Assembly: GCA_965221765.1 (NCBI GenBank)
Contig: OZ244911.1
Coordinates: 1,364,001-1,428,000, forward strand
Direction of reading: 5' to 3'
From: Bin25 sp965221765
GTDB taxonomy: Bacteria > Bacteroidota > Bacteroidia > Flavobacteriales > Flavobacteriaceae
Length of the DNA stretch: 64,000 nt
Below the pieces are notes generated by a model, which saw only the letters and a list, made by a program, of their open reading frames with translations, was not told the DNA's origin and ran no database searches. A program made the position numbers and the translations under genes. This document shows positions 17,535 to 27,218 of the stretch, piece after piece; the first letter of the stretch is position 1, and the number at the start of each line of letters is the position of its first letter.

Positions 17535-18533
17535 ATGAAGCCAATCACTAAAAAAACCTATTTGGATTGGTATTATCATATGTTGTTTTGGCGACGATTT
17601 GAAGACAAATTAGCCGCTGTTTATATCCAACAAAAAGTTCGTGGATTTCTACATCTTTATAATGGTCAAGAAGCCGTTTTAGCGGGAGCTCTCCATGTCA
17701 TGGATGTAAAGAAAGATCGAATGATTACGGCCTATCGTAATCATGTGCAACCCATTGGTTTAGGGGTTGAAGCTAAAAGAGTCATGGCCGAATTATATGG
17801 CAAAGCAACGGGAACATCTCATGGTTTGGGTGGATCCATGCATATCTTTTCTAAAGAACATCGTTTTCATGGAGGTCATGGTATTGTCGGTGGACAAATC
17901 CCATTGGGTACTGGCATGGCATTTGGTGATAAATATTTTGGTAGAGATTATGTCACTTTGTGTTTTTTAGGTGATGGTGCGGTTCGTCAAGGAACCTTTC
18001 ATGAAAGTCTCAATTTGGCCAAACTATGGAATCTGCCAGTGGTTTATATCATCGAAAATAATGGGTATGCCATGGGAACTTCGGTAGCCCGTACATCAGC
18101 CACTCAAGAACTGTATAAACTAGGCCAGGGGTATGATATTCCATCGAGTGAATCCGATGGGATGAATCCTGTGAATGTTGCCAAGTCAATTCATCCGGCC
18201 CTCGAAAGAGCAAGAAAAGGAGATGGACCCTCCTTAATCGAAATGAAAACCTATCGTTACCGAGGACATTCCATGTCAGATGCTCAACATTATCGAACTA
18301 AAAAAGAAGTAGAAGAGTATAAAAAAATAGATCCCATCACACAAGTTAAAGATATAATTATTGAAAAAAAATATGCCTCAGAAGATCAATTAAAGGTGAT
18401 TGATGATAAGGTACGGAAAGCAATTCAAGAGTGTGTTGATTTTTCAGAGTCATCCCCATTTCCTGAAATTTCGGTTATGTACGATGCTGTTTATGAACAG
18501 ATTGAATATCCTTTTATAAAACATAAGATATAA
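17535..18533 (+). CDS. pdhA: Pyruvate dehydrogenase E1 component, alpha subunit
   Basis: The thiamine-diphosphate subunit of the pyruvate dehydrogenase complex, about 332 residues. ThDP-Mg motif: GDGAVRQGTFHESLNLAKLW..., ending ENNGYAMGT (GDG-N pattern). Also seen are GLGGSMHIF, HGGHGIVGGQIPLGTG and the phosphorylation-loop-like YRYRGHSMSDAQHYR. ATG 17535 is preferred over a TTG six bases upstream. The stop overlaps the start of the E2 gene by one base (TAATG), so the two are co-translated. The E1 beta gene is not in this window and must be elsewhere, as is common when alpha and beta are unlinked in this phylum. Confidence 0.95.
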   Translation: MKPITKKTYLDWYYHMLFWRRFEDKLAAVYIQQKVRGFLHLYNGQEAVLAGALHVMDVKKDRMITAYRNHVQPIGLGVEAKRVMAELYGKATGTSHGLGGSMHIFSKEHRFHGGHGIVGGQIPLGTGMAFGDKYFGRDYVTLCFLGDGAVRQGTFHESLNLAKLWNLPVVYIIENNGYAMGTSVARTSATQELYKLGQGYDIPSSESDGMNPVNVAKSIHPALERARKGDGPSLIEMKTYRYRGHSMSDAQHYRTKKEVEEYKKIDPITQVKDIIIEKKYASEDQLKVIDDKVRKAIQECVDFSESSPFPEISVMYDAVYEQIEYPFIKHKI

Positions 18534-20179
18534 TGGCAGATATTATAAACATGCCTCGACTGAGTGATACGATGCAAGAGGGTACTGTGGTACAGTGGTT
18601 TAAAACAGTTGGGGACTCCGTTCAAGAGGGAGATATATTGGCCGAAATTGAAACGGACAAAGCCACGATGGAGTTTGAATCATTTTATCATGGAACCTTA
18701 CTATATATCGGGATTCAAGAAGGTGAAAGGGCGGATGTAGATGCTCTTTTGGCCATCATCGGAGATCGAGATGAAGATATTACTAGCTTGATTCCTAATG
18801 ATTCTGTCTCTAAAGAAGTCAATCAAGTAACCTCAATTATTGAGACACCCCCCATAATAGATTTAACGGATTCAAATAAAACCAATGAGGTGGTAGATAG
18901 AGACCTTCTAGATGATGTTCATGTGATTAATATGCCTCAATTAAGTGATACGATGGAAGAAGGAAAAGTCATTCAATGGAAGAAAAAGGTTGGTGAAGAA
19001 GTTCAAGAAGGAGATGTATTGGCAGATATTGAAACAGACAAAGCCGTTATGGAATTTGAAGCGTTTGAATCTGGTACACTTTTACACATTGGCATTCAAG
19101 AAGGAGAATCCGCACTAGTTGATAGATTATTGGCTATTATCGGCAAAAAAGATGCTGATGTCGATCAAATTTTAGAATTGATTAAATCATCAGACACCAA
19201 GCCATTAAAATCGCAAACTAAAAGTCAGCAAAATCAAGTAGAAGAAACTACAGTTAGCAAAACCACGCCAATAGAAACAAAGGATAAAAAAAACCAACCA
19301 TTAGCAAATGTCCCTATAAATTCTCTTTCAACCAATAAAGTATTGGCATCACCACTGGCTAAAAAACTAGCCAAAGAAAAAGGAATCCAATTGCATCTAG
19401 TCCATGGAACAGGTACTAATGGAAGGATTATCAAAAGAGATATTGAAGGATTTAACCCAGCAAAATTTGTTCTACAAAGCCGTTTACAGAATTTTGAAGA
19501 GCAAAGCGTCGAATTAGAAAATACGCCGATGCGTAAAGCCATAGCCAAGCGACTTTCTAGTTCAAAATTTACAGCGCCACATTATTATTTGACCACTCAA
19601 TACGATGTTGAAAATTTGGTAGCCTTTCGCCAGCAATACAATGCATCAGGTCAATACAAAGTATCCTTTAATGATATCATTTTAAAAGCGGTGGCACATG
19701 CATTAAAAAAACATCCTCAGGTCAATGCACAGTGGAGTGATCAAAAAATCATACAGAACCAACATATTCATTTAGGAGTCGCCATCGGGATTGATGATGG
19801 ACTAGTGGTCCCCGTGGTCCAATTTGCAAATCAAAGAGATATTCACGAATTAGGGGCGATGGTTAAAGATTTTGCGGTTCGAGCTAGAGATAAAAAACTA
19901 AAACAAGATGAAATTGAAGGGAGTACGTTCACTGTTTCTAATCTCGGAATGTTTGGGATTGAAGAGTTCACTTCAATAATCAACCAGCCCAATGCAGCCA
20001 TTTTATCAATTGGAGCGATTATTGAAAAACCGGTAATCAAAGAAAGAAAAATTGTCATTGGAAAGACCATGAAAGTGACCCTTGCCAATGATCACAGAGT
20101 TGTTGATGGGGTCACTGGTGCTAAATTTTTACAGACTTTGGGTGAATTTATTGAAAATCCCATATTGTTGATGATATGA
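18533..20179 (+). CDS. pdhC: Pyruvate dehydrogenase E2, dihydrolipoyl acetyltransferase
   Basis: A 548-residue E2 core with two lipoyl domains, near residues 3-76 (lipoyl Lys in ETDKATMEFE, K43) and 130-203 (ETDKAVMEFE, K170). A charged linker follows, then an E3/E1-binding domain near 270-306 (ASPLAKKLAKEKGI, GTGTNGRIIKRDI). The catalytic domain from about 328 has the active-site NDHRVVDGVTGAKFL near the C-terminus and GIDDGLVVPV. It transfers the acetyl group to CoA. The one-base overlap with pdhA supports stoichiometric expression. Two lipoyl domains is normal for this group. Confidence 0.95.
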   Translation: MADIINMPRLSDTMQEGTVVQWFKTVGDSVQEGDILAEIETDKATMEFESFYHGTLLYIGIQEGERADVDALLAIIGDRDEDITSLIPNDSVSKEVNQVTSIIETPPIIDLTDSNKTNEVVDRDLLDDVHVINMPQLSDTMEEGKVIQWKKKVGEEVQEGDVLADIETDKAVMEFEAFESGTLLHIGIQEGESALVDRLLAIIGKKDADVDQILELIKSSDTKPLKSQTKSQQNQVEETTVSKTTPIETKDKKNQPLANVPINSLSTNKVLASPLAKKLAKEKGIQLHLVHGTGTNGRIIKRDIEGFNPAKFVLQSRLQNFEEQSVELENTPMRKAIAKRLSSSKFTAPHYYLTTQYDVENLVAFRQQYNASGQYKVSFNDIILKAVAHALKKHPQVNAQWSDQKIIQNQHIHLGVAIGIDDGLVVPVVQFANQRDIHELGAMVKDFAVRARDKKLKQDEIEGSTFTVSNLGMFGIEEFTSIINQPNAAILSIGAIIEKPVIKERKIVIGKTMKVTLANDHRVVDGVTGAKFLQTLGEFIENPILLMI

Positions 20180-20325
20180 GAGATTGGTGGGTTAAATATT
20201 CGTATACTATTCCCAAAATACCTTAGTTCAATCTCCAATATAGATTTTGAAATCATTTATTATTTCAAGATAATCATATAAAATAACTTTCTACGCTTTT
20301 CAAGAATCGACTTCAAGCAATCAGG

Positions 20326-20952
20326 TTGGCTAAAGAAATAGAACCTTTTTTGTTATTAAAAAAATATTTACCAAATCATGCATATCCAATCATTGCTAGT
20401 TACTTAAAAAATAAAACAATAATAATCAAGATAACGCCTCCAAGAAGAACTAAAGCAGGAGATTTTACAGTTGTATTTAATAAAGCGAATTCATGTCGAA
20501 TTACTATTAATAATTCGGGAAATCCATATGAATTTCTAATCACATTGGTTCATGAAATCGCCCATTTTTACGTATATCTCAAGTACAACAAAGCCTATCG
20601 AGAAATTAAACCCCATGCTATTCAGTGGAAAAGACAATTTTCTTCTCTCATGCAACCTTTGATGACCCCAAAGGTATTTCCTCAACCATTATTGGGGAAA
20701 ATTAAAAAGCATATGTTAGATCCAAAAGCTTCTACTGGGACTGATGCTTTACTAGTGAAAGCTTTAAATCAGTATTCTCCAAAGTCTAAGCTTATTAGTG
20801 TTCAAGATATAGCAGAAGGAGCGGATTTTTTATTTCAAAATAGACGACGTTATACCAAGGGAAGAAAAAAGATTAAAAGAATAGAGTGTATAGAAACGTC
20901 TACAGGAAAAAAATATTTATTTCATCCTTATGCAATGGTAGAATCCCTATGA
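20326..20952 (+). CDS. SprT-like zinc metallopeptidase domain protein
   Basis: A 208-residue protein with a SprT-like fold. The zinc motif is HEIAHF (HExxH) within ITLVHEIAHFYVY, followed by HAIQWKRQF, where the third ligand His is expected. SprT/Spartan-like proteases act on DNA-protein crosslinks in other organisms; bacterial roles are little known. There is no in-frame ATG, so TTG at 20326 is the likely start. The stop overlaps the manC ATG (ATGA at 20949), so the two form one unit. Unlike classic SprT it shows no C-terminal Cys4 zinc ribbon. Confidence 0.8.
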   Translation: MAKEIEPFLLLKKYLPNHAYPIIASYLKNKTIIIKITPPRRTKAGDFTVVFNKANSCRITINNSGNPYEFLITLVHEIAHFYVYLKYNKAYREIKPHAIQWKRQFSSLMQPLMTPKVFPQPLLGKIKKHMLDPKASTGTDALLVKALNQYSPKSKLISVQDIAEGADFLFQNRRRYTKGRKKIKRIECIETSTGKKYLFHPYAMVESL

Positions 20953-21992
20953 AGACTTCTAAACAAAACTATTTAGTGATTATGGCTGGTGGGGTAGGTA
21001 CGAGACTTTGGCCACTGAGCACAGTTGAAAAACCCAAACAATTTTTAAATCTTCAAAACAGTTCGAAAACTATGATTGAAGAGACCATTGAACGCGTCCA
21101 TGGTGTTTTTCCTAAAGAAAATATTTATGTCTTAACAAATCAACGGTATAAAGACTTAGTATTTAATCAATTATCAGAACACATCAACGAAGATCAAATT
21201 ATATTAGAACCGGCCAAAAGAAATACAGCCCCCTGTTTATTACTGGCCAGCTTGAAAATTTTTAAAAGAGATCAGGAGGCCAAAATCTTGGTTTTACCTA
21301 GTGATCAATCGATTAATAATTTAACCGCCTTTAATGAAGATATTCAGTTTGCTTTAAATCAAGCCGACCAAGAAAAATTAATCACTTTTGGAATCGAGCC
21401 AAAATACCCAAGCACTGATTACGGTTATATTAAAATCAATCGAGATATACGGTTTTCAAAAGTGATAAAATTTACTGAAAAACCTAAGTTAAAGAAAGCC
21501 ATAAACTATTTAGTTGGAAAAAGATATTTATGGAATGCCGGAATTTTTGTATGGAAAGCCAGCGTTTTTCTCGATGAATTTTTAAAATACCAACCAAAAA
21601 TGTATGCTCAAATTCATCAGGGATATGAATTATTAAACATATCCGCAGAAAAATCATTTCTTTTAAAAAACTATCCAACACTTCAAGACATATCCATCGA
21701 CTATGCATTGCTAGAATTATCTGAGAAGGTCTATGTTTTAAAAGCTAGTTTTGAATGGAACGATTTAGGAAGCTGGAAATCAGTTTATGATGTGCTAAGA
21801 AAAGATAAGGATAAAAATGTTTTGATTTATAAGAATGGGAATCTTGTCAATAGTTCAAATTCATTGATTCGAGTAGAGGGTGATAAAAAAATTCTGATTC
21901 GCGGACTCGATGATTTTATCGTTATAGATACGCACGATGGTTTATTGATTTGTCCAAAAGGCGAACTAGATGAAATCAAAAAATTTCTTTAA
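20949..21992 (+). CDS. manC: Mannose-1-phosphate guanylyltransferase
   Basis: A nucleotidyltransferase of 347 residues that makes GDP-mannose from mannose-1-phosphate and GTP for surface glycans. Motifs: MAGGVGTRLWPLSTVEKPKQ (signature GGxGTRLWPLS...PKQF), LVLPSDQSI, KFTEKP, LWNAGIFVWKAS and the EWNDLGSWKSVYDVL segment. No C-terminal phosphomannose-isomerase domain, so it is the single-domain form. The start is ATG 20949 because it overlaps the upstream stop. A longer reading from 20886 would add 21 residues that do not fit the family. Confidence 0.92.
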   Translation: MKTSKQNYLVIMAGGVGTRLWPLSTVEKPKQFLNLQNSSKTMIEETIERVHGVFPKENIYVLTNQRYKDLVFNQLSEHINEDQIILEPAKRNTAPCLLLASLKIFKRDQEAKILVLPSDQSINNLTAFNEDIQFALNQADQEKLITFGIEPKYPSTDYGYIKINRDIRFSKVIKFTEKPKLKKAINYLVGKRYLWNAGIFVWKASVFLDEFLKYQPKMYAQIHQGYELLNISAEKSFLLKNYPTLQDISIDYALLELSEKVYVLKASFEWNDLGSWKSVYDVLRKDKDKNVLIYKNGNLVNSSNSLIRVEGDKKILIRGLDDFIVIDTHDGLLICPKGELDEIKKFL

Positions 21993-22114
21993 TAATTTTT
22001 ATTCTCCAAATAAAAATATAGAAATGTCAACGCAAAGATCTCGTGAATCATTCTATCGAATGGATTCTTCCTGATTTTCAGAATTACTTCGCGCTTTTAA
22101 GTTCGCAATATGAC

Positions 22115-22139
22115 TTGAACTTAACCTTTATTAAATTTG
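22115..22139 (+). promoter_or_regulatory. Candidate TTG/TAnnTTTG promoter
   Basis: TTG 22115-22117 and TAAATTTG 22132-22139 with a 14-base spacer, 24 bases before the ATG at 22163. Confidence 0.4.
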
Positions 22140-22162
22140 TATTACCTTATAATCTTTATACA

Positions 22163-22459
22163 ATGAGCAAAAAAGAATCCAATCCATTTGTGAATCCAGA
22201 ATACGTTAAGTTTGGAATGAGTTACCTCATGGATTACGTACTGCACCTTGAAAAAAAAATAGATGATTTGGAAAAGAAAATATTTCTAGAAAGCGATATT
22301 GATGTTAACGACTTAAAACTTGAGGATAAAGAGACCATTGATAGTGTTAAAACATCTTTTAAAGAAATGGAGTTAATTTTTGATGGGAAGTTAGAAGCGA
22401 TTCCGAGTGAAGAATTTATTAAAATTTTAAACTCAGAAACCGTAATGAATAGTACGTAG
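22163..22459 (+). CDS. Small hypothetical coiled-coil protein
   Basis: A 98-residue protein starting MSKKESNPFVNPEYVKFGMS. The ATG at 22163 is chosen because a promoter-like TAnnTTTG box lies just before it, although the frame is open to 22043. It contains a short heptad region (LEKKIDDLEKKIF) and an acidic tail. No signal peptide or family recognised. Residues 12-30 (FGMSYLMDYVLHLEKK) look amphipathic. Confidence 0.55.
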   Translation: MSKKESNPFVNPEYVKFGMSYLMDYVLHLEKKIDDLEKKIFLESDIDVNDLKLEDKETIDSVKTSFKEMELIFDGKLEAIPSEEFIKILNSETVMNST

Positions 22460-22669
22460 TAATCAGTTTTTAACATTGATTGTAATCTAGAGCTTATTAA
22501 AAAATGCTTAAGACTTTCTAAAAAATATCCATCTTTAAAAAACGGAGGTTTCAAATTTTGTTAAATCCTTAATGAATAACCCTCAGAAAGGGGGACCGAT
22601 TGAAAAACAATGTCATGTTACATTGGATAGTTGAACATGGCAAACATAGAATTAATAAAATAGTAACGA

Positions 22670-23860
22670 ATGTGTAGAGACTACAGCAGATACGACTTTC
22701 ACGACAGAAATAACAATGTTCGTTTTACACGACTCCACAACAATGGATTGGCAAAACAGATAATCATATATTTATTAAGAGAAGGTATAGTTACAAGGGA
22801 TGAAATAAATGAAAAAAGATTTAACCAAATTAGTCCGCAACAAGTCGCATCTGAAGATGAATTTCAAGATTATTCTGATAATAAAAAGACACATTATTTT
22901 GAGCCAGAATTAATTAATGGAGAAAATTTTTATATCTCTAGTCTGTGGACTAGGGATGGTATTGATAGATTAATCCAATACATTGATGATAATAATTTTT
23001 CAGAAAGTTTAGATATTATTCCAAATGACGTTATAACACCAGATTTAGAATTTTTTACTCAAAGCGATATTGACCTCTATATCCGATGTGCTGGAAAGCC
23101 ATACGATAAACACAGTCAAGAAAATAAAAACGAATTAGAGAAAATTAATAAGGGTCTGTTGAAAAAATTTGAGTATTGGTGTTCTAAGGTTAAAAAAGAG
23201 GTTTTGCCTGATGATAGTTGGGCGGCTCAGTCATCCAAAAACATATTAGATTCTAGCGGTCGAAAATTTAAAAAATGGGTGTTTGGAAGAATTTATCGAA
23301 CAATATGGGAAAAAGATAAGGACTCGTTGGTTTTTAAGTTTGTTTTATCTATTAAAGATGATAAAAATGTGAATTTTGAAATAAGAATTGAAACTTATAG
23401 TGATAACTCTAGTTATGATCAAAAAGTAAAAGATTTTCGTGCAAAAAACGGGGGAGTTCTTGAATTCGAGAATGTTGTTTCAAAGTTTAATTGGAATTCT
23501 CTAATCGATAAGACTGTTGATTTTATAAAAAATAAGGAACAACTTTATTGGAGCACAATCAAAGAAATCTATCCTAAGACATACCATTTATTTCATGAAT
23601 TGGAATATTTCACCCAAGAAGATTTTTTATTGTTTGAAAATCATATGAGTAAACCATATGATAAGACAAGAAAGGTTCATATTGATGCTAGAAAAAAGAT
23701 TAATAATGAACCTCTGAAAAAATGGAATTATTGGCACAAATGTGTTAGCCAAAGACTCTATCCAAATATTGAGCAACCAGAACTGACAAGCAACATTGTT
23801 AATCGAAATAGTTTTTTTTTAAAAAAATACTTTGTTCCAAAATATTCCCAGATAATGTAA
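22670..23860 (+). CDS. McrB-like protein, N-terminal part (frame split)
   Basis: This is the N-terminal 396 residues of an McrB-type restriction protein, separated from its AAA domain by a frame change at the T9A7 tract (23812-23827). After a possible DNA-binding lead of about 110 residues there are two copies of the same domain. The first has EFFTQSDIDLYIRCAGKPYDK, FEYWCSKVKKEVLPDD and KKWVFGRIYRTIW. The second has EYFTQEDFLLFENHMSKPYDK and WNYWHKCVSQRLYPN, and it runs across the break. These probably recognise the target DNA. One added base in the tract would fuse it with 23881-25137 into a protein of about 820 residues. Confidence 0.7.
   Translation: MCRDYSRYDFHDRNNNVRFTRLHNNGLAKQIIIYLLREGIVTRDEINEKRFNQISPQQVASEDEFQDYSDNKKTHYFEPELINGENFYISSLWTRDGIDRLIQYIDDNNFSESLDIIPNDVITPDLEFFTQSDIDLYIRCAGKPYDKHSQENKNELEKINKGLLKKFEYWCSKVKKEVLPDDSWAAQSSKNILDSSGRKFKKWVFGRIYRTIWEKDKDSLVFKFVLSIKDDKNVNFEIRIETYSDNSSYDQKVKDFRAKNGGVLEFENVVSKFNWNSLIDKTVDFIKNKEQLYWSTIKEIYPKTYHLFHELEYFTQEDFLLFENHMSKPYDKTRKVHIDARKKINNEPLKKWNYWHKCVSQRLYPNIEQPELTSNIVNRNSFFLKKYFVPKYSQIM
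23812..23827 (+). repeat. T9A7 tract splitting mcrB
   Basis: Nine T then seven A. The upstream frame is that of position 22670; the downstream McrB frame starts at 23881 and is open back to this tract. One inserted base restores N-S-F-F-F-K-K-I-L. It could be a switch, a fixed mutation or a sequencing indel. Confidence 0.7.
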
Positions 23861-23880
23861 AATCTAATGAAGATGAATGG

Positions 23881-25137
23881 TTGTCTTTTTGTCTGAATAT
23901 TTCTTTTGATTCAGAAGAAGTAGATGGCCTATCATTTAAAATAGCATTAGAAACTAAAAACGATACTCCAGAAAGGAAATATCTTTTAAAGTATAGACCA
24001 GAACCACTATACATCAATGTCTATGATCAATCCATGAATAGTTGGGAATGTCTGATCGGTCAATCAGTGGATTATATCAAACGGCATCAAGCTGATTATT
24101 GGGAGATTAAAAAACGATATGCTTTAGATGAAAAATTTGAAAAAACTTCTAAAAACCTGATTTTATATGGTCCGCCTGGAACAGGTAAAACATATAGGGC
24201 CAAAGCACTAGCAGTTCAAATGGCAGATTCGGTATTCTATAATCAAAATAGTTCGAATCGGAAAGGTTTGATGATTCGATTTAAAGAACTGTTGGATGAA
24301 AACCAAATCATAATGACCACTTTTCATCAATCCTATAGTTACGAAGATTTTGTAGAAGGAATAAAACCCACGGTTAAAAATAATCAAGTCGAGTATGATG
24401 TGGAACCTGGTGTATTTAGGGAAATTTGTCAAAAAGCCTCAGACAAACCCAATGAAGATTTTGTCTTAATCATTGATGAAATCAATAGAGGAAATGTCGC
24501 TGCCACTTTTGGAGAGTTAATCACCCTAATTGAAAAAGATAAGCGCATGGGACAAGAAGAAGAAATTAAAGTTCAATTGCCTTATTCTAAAAAGCTATTT
24601 GGTGTTCCAAGTAATGTCCACATCATTGGCACGATGAATACGTCGGATCGATCAGTAGAAGCATTAGATTCGGCGCTGAGAAGAAGGTTTGACTTTCAAG
24701 AAATTGGGCCCAGTGCTGAATTACTCAACCGCATTGAAATTAAAGGAATCTGTCTCAAAGATATTCTCGAACAAATCAATAAACGAATTGAAATTCTTCT
24801 TGACCGAAATCATGCCGTAGGACATTCGTACTTTTTAAAACTCAAAGATGAATCTCAAGAAAGCAAAAAGAATCAGTTATTTATCGATATTCTTTATGAT
24901 AATATTATTCCATTGCTTCAAGAACATTTCTATTCCGATATTTCAAAAATCGGTCTTGTTTTAGGATTAGATTTTGTTAAAAAAAAGCATTTAACTCCTG
25001 ATGATATTCCGAAACTTGATGGAGAAGAAAATTTAATTAATATCCCTACGAAATATGAAATCCAAAAAGTCGATTTAGAAACATTAGAAAAAGCGCTTTC
25101 TAATTTTAAAAAAAACCAAAACAATGAAAACGCATAA
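23881..25137 (+). CDS. mcrB: McrB-like AAA+ GTPase, motor part
   Basis: This is the AAA+ GTP-driven translocase of a type IV McrBC system, which restricts DNA with modified bases. Walker A is LILYGPPGTGKTY and Walker B is FVLIIDEINRGNVAATFGEL. The McrB signature MNTSDRSVEALDSALRRRFDF provides the sensor and Arg finger, and FHQSYSYEDFVEGIKP is also typical. The frame really begins before the ATG-like start at 23881, in the T9A7 tract, and continues from the upstream N-terminal part. The stop overlaps the mcrC start by 14 bases. Confidence 0.9.
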   Translation: MSFCLNISFDSEEVDGLSFKIALETKNDTPERKYLLKYRPEPLYINVYDQSMNSWECLIGQSVDYIKRHQADYWEIKKRYALDEKFEKTSKNLILYGPPGTGKTYRAKALAVQMADSVFYNQNSSNRKGLMIRFKELLDENQIIMTTFHQSYSYEDFVEGIKPTVKNNQVEYDVEPGVFREICQKASDKPNEDFVLIIDEINRGNVAATFGELITLIEKDKRMGQEEEIKVQLPYSKKLFGVPSNVHIIGTMNTSDRSVEALDSALRRRFDFQEIGPSAELLNRIEIKGICLKDILEQINKRIEILLDRNHAVGHSYFLKLKDESQESKKNQLFIDILYDNIIPLLQEHFYSDISKIGLVLGLDFVKKKHLTPDDIPKLDGEENLINIPTKYEIQKVDLETLEKALSNFKKNQNNENA

Positions 25138-26350
25138 AGTTTTTGAGCATCAATCATGCAGCTGGAAAGAATTAAATCTTGATGACAATGATAAAAAAAG
25201 TCTTCAGGCTCTAAATAAACAAGATAAAAAGTTTTTTAATCTACAATATAACGGAATTCAATTCAAAGAATATGTGGGGGTCCTCCAAATAAACGCCCAT
25301 ACAATAGAAATACTGCCCAAAATTGATAGAACTTCTGAGGATGAGAAAAACCTTTGGCAAGGAGTCCTCTTGGAGATGCTCCGAGCAACTCTAAAACTAA
25401 ATCCCGTAGTGATAGATTATAGTTCGTTGAAGATAAGTCAAAACAGTTTTATTGAATTACTCTTTGACCTATATCTCAATGAACTACAAAATTTGTTTCG
25501 CTTAGGCCTTCAAAGAAAATATTATCGCTATTCTCAAAATCTAACCGCTTTAAAAGGGAAACTTATGTTTTCTAAGCATCTAACGAAAAACTATATTCAC
25601 AAAGAACGATTTTATACTTCTCATATCAAGTATGAATATGATCATCTCATCCATCAAATTTTATTCTATTCACTAAAAATTGTTCAACGATTCAGTACCG
25701 GTTCGACTATTTATGGGAAATGCATGCAACTATTAGAAAGATTTCCAACGGTCAGTTCTATTCAAGCAACCGATAAAACGTTTTCAAAAGTTAAACTTGA
25801 TGGAAAAGCCAAGATTTATAAACCTGGATTAAATCTTGCAAAATTGATTATTCAAGGGTATAATCCTGATTTGGTGGTTGGTGATAATCAAACGGTGGCC
25901 ATCTTATTTGATATGAATAAATTATGGGAAGAATATATTTTGATTCAACTACAGAGATATTCTAGAAAGTTTAATTCTATAGTTTACGGTCAAGAAAGTA
26001 AAAGATTTTGGGGGAAGAATCTTTTAAAACCGGATATATATGTTAAATGTACGGATAGGGAAGAAAGTTTTATTATAGATACCAAGTGGAAAGAGTATAG
26101 TGATAATCCATCAACACCAGATTTGAGGCAGATGTTTGTCTACAATAAATTCTGGAACGTGAAAAAATCATTTTTATTGTATCCGACAGCTATATCCGAT
26201 TATAAAAATCCAGAAGTAGATCAGCCATTTCATGCACCACATAAAGATATTTCATGTGGCATTTTAAAAGCTAATATCATTTCAGAAAATAAACTCAATA
26301 AACGAATCGGAGAACAAATTTTAGAATCGATTTTGAAAAATAACACCTGA
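25124..26350 (+). CDS. mcrC: McrC-like restriction endonuclease subunit
   Basis: The 408-residue nuclease partner of McrB. McrC binds the McrB ring, stimulates GTP hydrolysis and cuts DNA. The C-terminal PD-(D/E)xK site is visible as LLKPDIYV followed by FIIDTKWK. Mid-protein motifs are common to the family (YEYDHLIHQILFYSLK, LTALKGKLMFSKHL). The start lies 14 bases inside the mcrB frame, as usual in this operon. The gene appears intact, so the state of the system depends on the mcrB frame. Confidence 0.9.
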   Translation: MKTHKVFEHQSCSWKELNLDDNDKKSLQALNKQDKKFFNLQYNGIQFKEYVGVLQINAHTIEILPKIDRTSEDEKNLWQGVLLEMLRATLKLNPVVIDYSSLKISQNSFIELLFDLYLNELQNLFRLGLQRKYYRYSQNLTALKGKLMFSKHLTKNYIHKERFYTSHIKYEYDHLIHQILFYSLKIVQRFSTGSTIYGKCMQLLERFPTVSSIQATDKTFSKVKLDGKAKIYKPGLNLAKLIIQGYNPDLVVGDNQTVAILFDMNKLWEEYILIQLQRYSRKFNSIVYGQESKRFWGKNLLKPDIYVKCTDREESFIIDTKWKEYSDNPSTPDLRQMFVYNKFWNVKKSFLLYPTAISDYKNPEVDQPFHAPHKDISCGILKANIISENKLNKRIGEQILESILKNNT

Positions 26351-26447
26351 TTAGGCATCTGAGCAATTATAATAGAATCTGGTGGGATAAACTTGGTCCA
26401 TCTACATCAATAATGATGTGATGGATTTGAGTTTAGAGTTCAAGCAA

Positions 26448-27218
26448 TTATTTTGTTTGGGTTGGCCTAACATATTTCCCTAATTCTCTAAATACTTTAT
26501 TGGAGTAGAGAAAATCTCTAACCTCTTTAGTAGAAGCATTCATAATTTCATGCTTTGTTCCTTCCCAGTTTTTTTGACCATGTTTTAAAAAAATGATTTT
26601 TTCTCCTATTTCTAAAACAGAATTCATGTCATGCGTATTAATGATAGTTGTGATTTGGTATTCTTGAGTAATCTCTGCAATTAAATTATCAATCAACATA
26701 GCGGTATAAGGATCCAATCCCGAGTTGGGTTCATCACAAAAAAGATACTTGGGTTTTGCTACAACAGCACGAGCAATAGCGACTCGTTTTTGCATGCCTC
26801 CGGATAGCTCATTGGGAAATTTTTTATTGCTATTGACTAGATTGACGCGTTGTATGATCCGTTCGGTAAGATCTTGGATTTCACCTTTTGATTTTTTCGT
26901 ATGCATTTTTAATGGAAAGGATATGTTTTCTTCAACCGTCATAGAATCAAAAAGGGCACTTCCCTGAAATACCATCCCCATTTGCTCTCTCAAGTCAATC
27001 AACGCTTCATCGTCTAAGTCTTTAAGTCTTTGATTTTGATAAATAATATCGCCTGAATCAATTTGATAAAGACGTAGTATACATTTTACTAAAACAGTTT
27101 TACCCGATCCTGACTCTCCGATAATTAAATTGGTTTTTCCGATCTCAAATCTAGCTGAAATGTCTTCTAAGACATAGTTTCCATCAAATTGCTTGTATAA
27201 TTTTTCAATTTGTATCAT
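26448..27218 (-). CDS. mlaF: ABC transporter ATPase, MlaF-like
   Basis: The ATP-binding subunit of a phospholipid-trafficking MlaFE transporter, about 256 residues. Walker A IIGESGSGKT, Q-loop MGMVFQGSALFDS, signature ELSGGMQKRVAIARA, Walker B YLFCDEPNSGLDP and the switch His in NTHD are all visible. The ATG at 27218 overlaps the mlaE stop by one base (ATGA), so a longer reading from 27278 is rejected. The substrate-binding MlaD gene expected downstream is absent; mcrC ends there on the other strand. Confidence 0.9.
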   Translation of the reverse strand: MIQIEKLYKQFDGNYVLEDISARFEIGKTNLIIGESGSGKTVLVKCILRLYQIDSGDIIYQNQRLKDLDDEALIDLREQMGMVFQGSALFDSMTVEENISFPLKMHTKKSKGEIQDLTERIIQRVNLVNSNKKFPNELSGGMQKRVAIARAVVAKPKYLFCDEPNSGLDPYTAMLIDNLIAEITQEYQITTIINTHDMNSVLEIGEKIIFLKHGQKNWEGTKHEIMNASTKEVRDFLYSNKVFRELGKYVRPTQTK

